DNA from: Lysobacter sp. ISL-50
GTDB taxonomy: Bacteria > Pseudomonadota > Gammaproteobacteria > Xanthomonadales > Xanthomonadaceae
Length of the DNA stretch: 64,000 nucleotides
Direction: 5' to 3'
Assembly (NCBI RefSeq): GCF_018612875.1
Contig: NZ_JAGGRI010000035.1
Location: forward strand, 56,498 to 120,497
The notes beneath the pieces are model-generated. The model had not been told where the DNA came from, did not search any database, and was given only the letters and a program-made list of their open reading frames with translations. Position 1 is the stretch's first letter. Each line of letters starts with the position of its first letter. The translations under genes were made by a program, and so were the position numbers. Positions 18,956 to 25,942 of this stretch are shown here, piece after piece.

Positions 18956-20785
18956 TCAGGTGTCTACGGCGGCGTCCGATTGCGCGTTGGCTTCGGCGCG
19001 CTGCGAGGCGGCGCTGAGGTAGCGCTCGCGCTTCTTCGGGCGCAGCAACTGCAGGTCCACTTCGATCAGGCCATCGACCGCGTCGCTGAACGCCGGATCG
19101 ACGCCGAAGGCGAGGAAGCGCGCACCGCCGGGTTCGCACAGGTCGGTGTACTGCTTGTAGAGCATCGGCACGCTGGTGCCGAGCGCATCGAGATTGTTCT
19201 TGAGCACGCGGAACGCGGTGGCGGCGTCGAGCTCGTCGAACTTCGGCGGCGCGGCGCGATACACGAACGGCTGCTTGGAGAACGCTTCCGAACCCAGGTT
19301 GCCGTAGTAGCGCGCGTAGTAGGCGACGATCTGCTCGCGCGCGTCCGGCGGCAGCGCGGCGCTGATCGACACCGGCCCGAACAGGTAGCGCACGCCCTGG
19401 TTGCGCAGCAGATAGGCGCCGATGCCCTGCCACAGATAATCGATGCTGCGGCTGTTCCAGTATTCCGGCGCGACGAAGCTGCGGCCCAGTTCCATGCCCT
19501 GGGCCAGGCGCGGCACCGCGTCGTCGGCGTAGCGGAACAAGGATGCGGTGTAGAGCCCGGCCAGGCCGCGCTCGGCCAGCACGCGGTCGCCGCGGGCGAT
19601 GCGGTAGGCGCCGGCGACCTTCTGCTCGGCCTCGTCCCACAGCACGATGTGCTCGTACCAGCTGTCGTAGATGTCCACGTCCAGGCGCTGGCCGGTGCCC
19701 TCGCCGACCGCGCGGAAGGTCAGCTCGCGCAGGCGGCCGATCTCGCGCAGCAGCGGCGCGCCCGGGCGCAGGGTGCCGACCCGGATCTGCTTGCCGTCGG
19801 TGGTCTGGCCCAGCGATTCCATGGCCTCCACGCCGGCGCGGACCTGGACCGGATCGACCGGATCGATCAGCGGCTCGGGCCCGACCGGCGCGGCGCGTTC
19901 GCGCGGCGTGCCGATCGCATGCAGCTCCGAACGCACCTCGCGCAGCAACTGGTTGGGGTTGCCGTCGGCCGGCAGATGCAGCGGACGGCCGATGCGCAGG
20001 GCGATGCGGCGGGCGCGGCGGGCGAACATCTCGCGCGCCAGCAAGGCCGTGCCGACCGGCTTGAACAGGGCCGAGGCGCCATAGAACAGCGCCGAATTAC
20101 GCGCCTCGATCCGCACCGGCAGGACCGGCGCGTCGGTGCGGCGGGCGAAGCGCAGGAAGCCGCGCTGCCAGCGCCCGTCGGTGACCCCGCGCAGGCCCAG
20201 GCGGGCGACTTCGCCGGCCGGGAACACGATCACGCATTGTTCTTCGTTGAGCGCCGCCTCGATGGCATGCAGGCTCTCGGCGCTGGGCCGGCCGCCGAGG
20301 ATGCGCACCGGCAGCAGCAGGCCCTGCAGCCCGTCCAGCGCCAGCAGCAGGTCGTTGGCGACGATCTTGACGTCGCGGCGCACCTGCCCGACCGCGTCGA
20401 GCAGGGCCAGCGCATCGACCGCGCCGGAGGGATGGTTGGCCACGATCAGCAGCCGGCCGCTGCGCGGGATGCGCTGCAGTTCGGCCGGTTCCACCAGGTA
20501 ACGCGCCTGGACGAAGTCCAGCGACGCGGTAACGAAGGCGAAATCCTTGAGGTGGGTGGTCTCGGCCAGGAATTGGTCGATGTGGTCGAATTTCGACCAA
20601 CGCCCGATGGTCCGGATCAAGGGTCGGGTAAGCACGGCCCGGCGACCACGGAACCATTGGGGGAAGCGTTCTTCCAGTCGGCGTTCGAAGTGCAGCATCG
20701 GTGTCGTCGCATCAAGGGCGGCGGTATGCCGCGCAGCCTGAGCGGGCGCGGCGACAGCCACATGGCGGTTTCGGGTCAGTCCCAT
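18956..20785 (-). CDS. bifunctional acyltransferase: PlsC-like plus OlsB/GNAT-like (OlsF-type)
   Basis: Protein of 609 residues with two fused domains. The N-terminal half is a lysophospholipid acyltransferase: NHPSGAVD at about 117-124 is the catalytic His-Asp motif, and FPAGEVARLG is the acceptor-binding block. The C-terminal half (about 330-580) resembles the OlsB/hemolysin-type N-acyltransferase, with LRELTFRAVGEGTGQRLDVDIYD and GMELGRSFV. Such a fusion is the architecture of OlsF, which makes ornithine lipids. Another start at 20698 (MLHFERRLEERFPQWF) is possible, because the first 29 residues are Ala-rich and unconserved. It precedes the LpxH-like gene. Confidence 0.78.
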   Translation of the reverse strand: MGLTRNRHVAVAAPAQAARHTAALDATTPMLHFERRLEERFPQWFRGRRAVLTRPLIRTIGRWSKFDHIDQFLAETTHLKDFAFVTASLDFVQARYLVEPAELQRIPRSGRLLIVANHPSGAVDALALLDAVGQVRRDVKIVANDLLLALDGLQGLLLPVRILGGRPSAESLHAIEAALNEEQCVIVFPAGEVARLGLRGVTDGRWQRGFLRFARRTDAPVLPVRIEARNSALFYGASALFKPVGTALLAREMFARRARRIALRIGRPLHLPADGNPNQLLREVRSELHAIGTPRERAAPVGPEPLIDPVDPVQVRAGVEAMESLGQTTDGKQIRVGTLRPGAPLLREIGRLRELTFRAVGEGTGQRLDVDIYDSWYEHIVLWDEAEQKVAGAYRIARGDRVLAERGLAGLYTASLFRYADDAVPRLAQGMELGRSFVAPEYWNSRSIDYLWQGIGAYLLRNQGVRYLFGPVSISAALPPDAREQIVAYYARYYGNLGSEAFSKQPFVYRAAPPKFDELDAATAFRVLKNNLDALGTSVPMLYKQYTDLCEPGGARFLAFGVDPAFSDAVDGLIEVDLQLLRPKKRERYLSAASQRAEANAQSDAAVDT

Positions 20786-21037
20786 GACAGCCCTGACCCG
20801 GCCTGAACAAAGCCGCCTGGAAGGACAAAAAACGCCGATCGACGCGCCTTCCTGGCATGCCCGGACAGCTTCCCATGCGCCACCGCATCCAGCCTCCCCC
20901 CAAAGGCCGAATCCGGTCAGGCGTTCAGGGACCGCTTAACGCCCGGACAACCCAAAGGCACGGCACAATGCGCGCTCCCGGCCGAGCCTGTATCATTGGC
21001 GGCCATCTTTTTATCCGAATCGAAGGATATTCGACCG

Positions 21038-22261
21038 ATGTCCAGCTACCTGTTCACTTCCGAGTCCGTATCCGAAGGCCATCCGGACAAGATCGCCGAC
21101 CAGATTTCCGACGCCGTCCTCGACGCCATCCTGGCCCAGGACAAGCGCGCGCGCGTGGCCTGCGAAACCTTGGTCAAGACCGGCGCGGCCATCGTCGCCG
21201 GCGAAGTGACCACCAGCGCCTGGGTCGATATCGAAGGCCTGGCCCGCAAGGTCATCAACGAGATCGGCTACAACAATTCCAACGTCGGCTTCGACGGCCA
21301 CACCTGCGCGATCATCAACATGCTCGGCAAGCAGTCGCCGGACATCGCCGCCGGCGTCGATCGCAAGAAGCCGGAAGAACAAGGCGCGGGCGACCAGGGC
21401 CTGATGTTCGGCTACGCCTGCAACGAAGCTCCGGAATACATGCCGGCGCCGATCTACTACTCGCACCGCCTGGTCGAGCAGCAGGCCAAGATCCGCAAGC
21501 AGAAGAACTCCAAGCTGCCGTGGCTGCGTCCGGACGCGAAGTCGCAGGTCACCCTGCGCTACGACGCCGAGCACAAGGTCGCCGGCCTCGACGCGGTGGT
21601 CCTGTCCACCCAGCACGATCCGGGCATCAAGCAGAAGGATCTGGTCGAGGGCGTGTACGAGCACATCCTCAAGCCGGTGCTGCCCAAGGCGTGGCTGGAC
21701 AAGCTGCCCAAGAGCAAGGTGCACATCAACCCGACCGGCATCTTCGTGATCGGCGGCCCGGTCGGCGACTGCGGCCTGACCGGCCGCAAGATCATCGTCG
21801 ACAGCTACGGCGGCATGGCCCGTCACGGCGGCGGCGCGTTCTCGGGCAAGGACCCGTCCAAGGTCGATCGCTCGGCCGCTTACGCCGCGCGCTACGTGGC
21901 CAAGAACATCGTCGCCGCGGGCCTGGCCGACAAGTGCGAAGTGCAGGTCTCCTACGCCATCGGCGTGGCCGAGCCTACCTCGATCTCGGTCACCACCTTC
22001 GGCACCGGCAAGATCAGCGACGACAAGATCGAGAAACTGATCCGCAAGCACTTCGACCTGCGTCCGTACGGCATCGTGAAGATGCTCGACCTGATCCACC
22101 CGGTGTACCAGCTGACCGCCGCCTACGGCCACTTCGGCCGCAAGCCGAAGGAAGTCAGCTACGTCGACGCCGCCGGCAAGAAGCACACCGCGACCGCGTT
22201 CTCGTGGGAAAAGACCGACAAGGCCGACGATCTGCGCAAGGATGCCGGGCTGAAGAAGTAA
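21038..22261 (+). CDS. metK: S-adenosylmethionine synthase
   Basis: Cytoplasmic enzyme that joins methionine and ATP to form S-adenosylmethionine, 407 residues. The start at 21038 ([22 protein letters not shown]) follows a ribosome site GAAGGA; the open frame from 20996 adds 14 unconserved residues. The visible motifs are [12 protein letters not shown] (methionine/ATP loop), [19 protein letters not shown] (phosphate loop) and the metal-binding Asp residues. It is monocistronic with a strong terminator. It is the first of three activated-methyl-cycle genes in the window, with ahcY and metF. No known SAM riboswitch was recognised upstream. Confidence 0.97.
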   Translation: MSSYLFTSESVSEGHPDKIADQISDAVLDAILAQDKRARVACETLVKTGAAIVAGEVTTSAWVDIEGLARKVINEIGYNNSNVGFDGHTCAIINMLGKQSPDIAAGVDRKKPEEQGAGDQGLMFGYACNEAPEYMPAPIYYSHRLVEQQAKIRKQKNSKLPWLRPDAKSQVTLRYDAEHKVAGLDAVVLSTQHDPGIKQKDLVEGVYEHILKPVLPKAWLDKLPKSKVHINPTGIFVIGGPVGDCGLTGRKIIVDSYGGMARHGGGAFSGKDPSKVDRSAAYAARYVAKNIVAAGLADKCEVQVSYAIGVAEPTSISVTTFGTGKISDDKIEKLIRKHFDLRPYGIVKMLDLIHPVYQLTAAYGHFGRKPKEVSYVDAAGKKHTATAFSWEKTDKADDLRKDAGLKK

Positions 22262-22286
22262 GCCGCCCGGCCCTGCCCGATCGACG

Positions 22287-22319
22287 AAAACGGAGCGCTT
22301 CGGCGCTCCGTTTTTTTTT
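22287..22319 (+). terminator. Rho-independent terminator of metK
   Basis: A hairpin ACGGAGCGC-TTC-GGCGCTCCGT is followed by nine T residues, 26 bases after the metK stop. It is a textbook intrinsic terminator. Confidence 0.93.
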
Positions 22320-22367
22320 CGTCGCGCGGGATGCGATGTCGCGCCTGCCCGACAGCGTGGGCTGCGC

Positions 22368-23336
22368 CTACATCGTCTTGCTCGAGGTCGCCACTTCCAC
22401 CGTCGGCGTAAGCGTCGGCGTCGGCGCGACCTGCTGCACCCGTTCGTTATGCAGCCGGGACGCTTCGCCGCTCAGCGCGGCCATCGATTTTTCCATGGTG
22501 GCATTCAGATCGACGCTGACCTGACGCATCAGCTCGGGCCTCTCGGCGCTGCCGTTGACGGCAAAAGCCCGGGTGTAGTTGCCTTCGCCCGAAAACGCCA
22601 GGCTATCCACCGAGCCGATCCCGTTGCGCACGCATTCCACTGTCAGCGCCGCGGCCAGATTGCGGCCGTGCTCGGAAAACTTCAGGTCTTCCGCGCTTTC
22701 TTCGTTGACCCGCTCGGGCGGAATCTTGCTGAGTATCTGCTCGTACAACGCATGCTGCGGATGCGCGATCCGCTCGGCGGTGGGCGCGGCGTCCAGATGG
22801 GTGCCGCGGTACGCGAGGTCCACCGGCAGCGGTTTTTTTTCGCCGGCGGGTATGGGACTGATCAAACGACCGTCGAGCGACAACTCCACGCCCGGCGTCA
22901 TCGAGTTCTGATAGCCGTAGCTATAGTCGTCGCCGTTCGCGTACTTCTTCAAGCCGCAGCCGGCCGCGGCGATGGAGCAACCGGCGTCCTGGCGAACCTC
23001 CACATTCATGCCCTTGCTCTCAAGCCAGGTCTTGAGCTTGCCGGGCAAGAACGCTTCCTTACCGGTCGCATCGCCGCCCTGCTTGCAGACCAGCACCGCC
23101 GACTGTCCGCTCAAGGTGCCCAGGCCCGAGGCCTCCAGCGCGCTGTCGAGCTTGGGCTTGTACTTCGCCCATTGCGCCTCGCTGTCGCAGTCCGAAGACA
23201 CGTGCGACAGCGCGACCTTGCCGTTGCCCGCCAGCGCCACCGCCACGCAACCGTTCAAACCATCGGTCATCAGGCTGACCCGACCCGCATCGCCCGCCAA
23301 CCATTCGTCTATGCCGACCTTGACCTTGTTGGTCAT
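22368..23336 (-). CDS. candidate X-T4SS effector: XVIPCD tail plus possible CNF/CheD-like deamidase domain
   Basis: Protein of 322 residues without a signal peptide. The C-terminal region (about 190-302) looks like an XVIPCD, the secretion signal of killing type IV systems in Xanthomonadaceae: AHPQHALYEQILSKI, then SEHGRNLAAALTVECVRNGIGSVDSLAFS, then a Gln/Pro/Thr tail. The N-terminal region (about 1-165) has LNGCVAVALAGNGKVALSHV with C30 and H45, a spacing like the CNF1 catalytic pair, then KLKTWLESKGMNVEV and a late VELSLDGRLI strand. This order is also seen in CheD-type glutamine deamidases. The effector call is fairly firm; the deamidase call is by eye. No immunity-like gene is adjacent. 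Confidence 0.7.
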   Translation of the reverse strand: MTNKVKVGIDEWLAGDAGRVSLMTDGLNGCVAVALAGNGKVALSHVSSDCDSEAQWAKYKPKLDSALEASGLGTLSGQSAVLVCKQGGDATGKEAFLPGKLKTWLESKGMNVEVRQDAGCSIAAAGCGLKKYANGDDYSYGYQNSMTPGVELSLDGRLISPIPAGEKKPLPVDLAYRGTHLDAAPTAERIAHPQHALYEQILSKIPPERVNEESAEDLKFSEHGRNLAAALTVECVRNGIGSVDSLAFSGEGNYTRAFAVNGSAERPELMRQVSVDLNATMEKSMAALSGEASRLHNERVQQVAPTPTLTPTVEVATSSKTM

Positions 23337-23420
23337 CCTGCCCTCGCGTATTCAAGTGGAGTTCGCAACGCGATCGCGCCGGTAATCCGGCGAGGATTCG
23401 CGAGCCTCAACACCAACACG

Positions 23421-23449
23421 GAAAAAGGCCGCATCGGCGGCCTTTTTCC
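23421..23449. terminator. bidirectional terminator between the LysM gene and the effector gene
   Basis: GAAAAAGGCCGC-ATCG-GCGGCCTTTTTC is an almost perfect inverted repeat with A- and T-runs on both sides. It lies downstream of the minus-strand LysM gene stop and would end that transcript. Confidence 0.85.
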
Positions 23450-23495
23450 TTCACCGCGCGAGCGGCGGTGAGCTTGGGTGAGCGAACCGTGTCGC

Positions 23496-25178
23496 TCAGG
23501 ACGTCTTCACGTCCATATCGATGCGCTCGTAATTGCGCTGCGCGATGTTGCCGTCGGCGCCGTCGGAAATCTCGAACAGGCCCTTGGCGAAGCCGTAGTC
23601 GTTCTGGTTGAGGTTGCGCGCCATCGACACCGAGAACTGATAGTTGCTGATCGAGTTGCCGTCGTAGTCGTGCGCCATCAGCGATGGCTGGCTCATGCCG
23701 CCGAGCGTGTCGCCGGCCTTGTCGGCCTGGCGGTTCAGGGCGGACATCTGCGCTTCGGTGAAAGTCAGCTTGACGGTCTGATTGGCATGGATGGCGCCGT
23801 CCTGACTGGCGCCGCCGCTGGCGGCCCAGTTGAGCATCTTGGCCACGTTGGCGCCGTTGGCGCCGCCGGTGTTGACGGTGAACTGGTAGGTGCGCTCGGA
23901 CAGGATCTCGGTGCCCTGCGCATCGAAACGCTGGGTGAGGTTGAGCGGGACGTTGTCGCCGTATTTGACCTGACTGGTCAGCGCCACCGAGCCGTCCGGG
24001 TAAGTGGTCTGGGTGAAGGTGCCGGTGTTGGGCGAATTCAGCGCGATGTCCGCCTTCAACTCGGCGCTGCCGAACGGCTTGATCTTGGCCTGCAGGCGGC
24101 CCTGCGAGGAGAAGTCGAAGCGTTCGATCGAGGCCACCTCGCTCACGCCCGGCGTCTGGTGCGCGACTTCGCCGGTGGCGTTGAAATGCGCGTAGGCGGC
24201 CTGGCCGTCGGGATTGGCCAGATCGAACGTCGCGGTGCGCACGTTCGACTCGCCCAGGTTGTCCTGGCGGCCGAGCATCACCGAACCCTTGTCGAAGCGA
24301 AATCCCGCGCCGTTGAAGGCCTCGAAGGCTTTGTTCGGCCCGCTCATCACCTGCACGTGGGTGTCGTCGACCTTGGTCACCGAGTAACTCACGCCCTCGC
24401 CGTCCTTGATCTTGGTCTCGAAGCCGATATGGCGGAACGAGCCGGCCAGTTCGGTCTGCTGATAATCCTGCCCGTCCATGATCACCGTCGCGCCCTTCGG
24501 GATCGTGGTCGGATCGAACGGGTTGATCGTCGCCGCCGTGGCCGGGTTCTGGTTTTCGCCGGGCAGGATCACCTTGTAGCGGGCGCGGAAGCCTTCGCCG
24601 CTGCTGGCTTCGCCTTCGATCGCGTTCTTGCCGCCGACGCCGCCCTTGGCGCTGAGCAGAGTGACCTCGGCGCCGGTGACCTGGATCTCGGTGTTGCCGT
24701 TCTTGTTCGCGATCGACATGGCGAGTTCGCCCTCGGCCTTCACCTTGAACTGGACCTTGTTGCCGTCCTGCCCGGCGGGCGTGTGATCGAGCTTGCCGGT
24801 GAGCTTGACGCTGCCCGCGCCCGGATTCCAGGTGATGCTGCCGTTGGCGTTGCCGGCGCTGTATTCGCTGGTCGGCGCGCCGTGGGTCGCCTTGTACGGG
24901 CTCGACATCGGATCTTGCGTGACGCTCTGCGGCGCGGCCGGAATAGTGAGGTCGTCGCCGTGGAAGATCGGATCGGCCTGGCCGGTCATCCGGGCTTCGT
25001 CGCGCCGCGCCTTGTCGCTGAACAACTGCGGATTGGCCTCGCGCAGCGCCTGCGGGGTGATGCCGAACTTGTCCGCGATCTCGGCGACGGTTTCGTTGTA
25101 ACCGACTTTGTACGTGCTCGGCTGCGTCTGCGGCTGATAAACCGGACCGCCGCCGCCATCGATTGCGGGCATGTTCAT
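23496..25178 (-). CDS. LysM domain protein of unknown function
   Basis: Protein of 560 residues. A single LysM peptidoglycan-binding module occupies about residues 22-80 (TYKVGYNETVAEIADKFGIT, then ALREANPQL and GDDLTIP). No signal peptide is visible before it; the N-terminus is Gly/Pro-rich (MNMPAIDGGGGPVYQP). The remaining 480 residues are unrecognised: Asn/Gly/Thr-rich, with many alternating strands as in beta-solenoid or beta-barrel-like repeats. The gene lies just upstream of the XVIPCD effector candidate on the same strand, with a terminator between them. A role in the cell wall or as a secreted cargo is only a guess. Confidence 0.75.
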   Translation of the reverse strand: MNMPAIDGGGGPVYQPQTQPSTYKVGYNETVAEIADKFGITPQALREANPQLFSDKARRDEARMTGQADPIFHGDDLTIPAAPQSVTQDPMSSPYKATHGAPTSEYSAGNANGSITWNPGAGSVKLTGKLDHTPAGQDGNKVQFKVKAEGELAMSIANKNGNTEIQVTGAEVTLLSAKGGVGGKNAIEGEASSGEGFRARYKVILPGENQNPATAATINPFDPTTIPKGATVIMDGQDYQQTELAGSFRHIGFETKIKDGEGVSYSVTKVDDTHVQVMSGPNKAFEAFNGAGFRFDKGSVMLGRQDNLGESNVRTATFDLANPDGQAAYAHFNATGEVAHQTPGVSEVASIERFDFSSQGRLQAKIKPFGSAELKADIALNSPNTGTFTQTTYPDGSVALTSQVKYGDNVPLNLTQRFDAQGTEILSERTYQFTVNTGGANGANVAKMLNWAASGGASQDGAIHANQTVKLTFTEAQMSALNRQADKAGDTLGGMSQPSLMAHDYDGNSISNYQFSVSMARNLNQNDYGFAKGLFEISDGADGNIAQRNYERIDMDVKTS

Positions 25179-25629
25179 GGGGAAAGCCTCGGGGGGATGA
25201 GTTGCGCGCAGTGTAGGAAGCGCGGCCCATCGTCAAACCTGGGAGAGGCCCTAGGTCGTGGCTGTCATAATTCGGATCTCATGCGCGGCGTCACAGTTGC
25301 GAAGGTTCGATTCGCTTTGCGAAGGCTGTATCGCTGTAAAAAAAACGTCACGAAAGCTGCTTTTTTTTGCGGCTCGGGCGATAAGCCGTCATCGCCGCTC
25401 GATGACGGCTTTGCTCCACCGCGATGTCGGCGCCGCGAGCCCGTAGCCTCCGCCGTTACGAGTCGATTGCATGGCCACGACGCACATGAACCGTCGCCGC
25501 GCCGCCTCACCCTGGCTTCATCCCCAGCCCACAAGCGCCACCCAACCTGCGAGGCATCGCGATACCGATGTCGTCGCATTGAGCCCCGACATCGCCGCGA
25601 TCCGACGTCCCCACTCGCAGGAACCCGCA
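25179..25629. other. intergenic region with strong hairpin and A/T runs
   Basis: This 451-base divergent region holds a 12-bp perfect stem, AAGCCGTCATCG-CCGCT-CGATGACGGCTT (25383-25411). Just before it are an eight-base A-run and an eight-base T-run (about 25338-25368). No convincing gene is present; short frames here are GC-driven. It must contain the LysM and DUF3955 promoters. Confidence 0.6.
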
Positions 25630-25860
25630 ATGACTCGTTTATTTTCGCTGTCCACGCTGTCGCTCGCGCTGCTCGCCTTGGGCGGCGGCTGTTTGCTCGC
25701 GTTCGCTTCGATCGGTTCGACCATCGACGAACAAGGCTTCCTGCACGAGCCCTTCGGCCTGCTGCCGATCGGTTGGCTGCTGATCTTCGCCGGCGCGCTG
25801 CTCGCGATCGTCGCCGGCCTGCGCAAGTTGCTGCGCGCGCCGGCGCGACGGACGCGCTGA
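25630..25860 (+). CDS. DUF3955 family small membrane protein
   Basis: Membrane protein of 76 residues with two predicted helices: LFSLSTLSLALLALGGGCLL and LLPIGWLLIFAGALLAIVAG. The central segment SIGSTIDEQGFLHEPFGLLPIG is the conserved DUF3955 core (G-S-x-I/V-D-E-x-G-F-L-x-E-P-F). The start at 25630 gives MTRLFSLS; the frame is open further upstream without conservation. The C-terminus is Arg-rich. Function unknown. It is the only gene on its strand between metK and ahcY. Confidence 0.8.
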   Translation: MTRLFSLSTLSLALLALGGGCLLAFASIGSTIDEQGFLHEPFGLLPIGWLLIFAGALLAIVAGLRKLLRAPARRTR

Positions 25861-25942
25861 GGCAGCGCGCCGGCGCGAAAAGTCGCGCAGGCGATCGGCT
25901 GACGCGGCCGCGGAGCGCGAATGCACTCCGCGGCCGATGCGC

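Noticed and set aside
20960..21037. SAM riboswitch before metK
   Set aside because: No SAM-I, SAM-II or SAM-V conserved blocks were recognised in the short leader; only a TATCC-8-GGATA inverted repeat.
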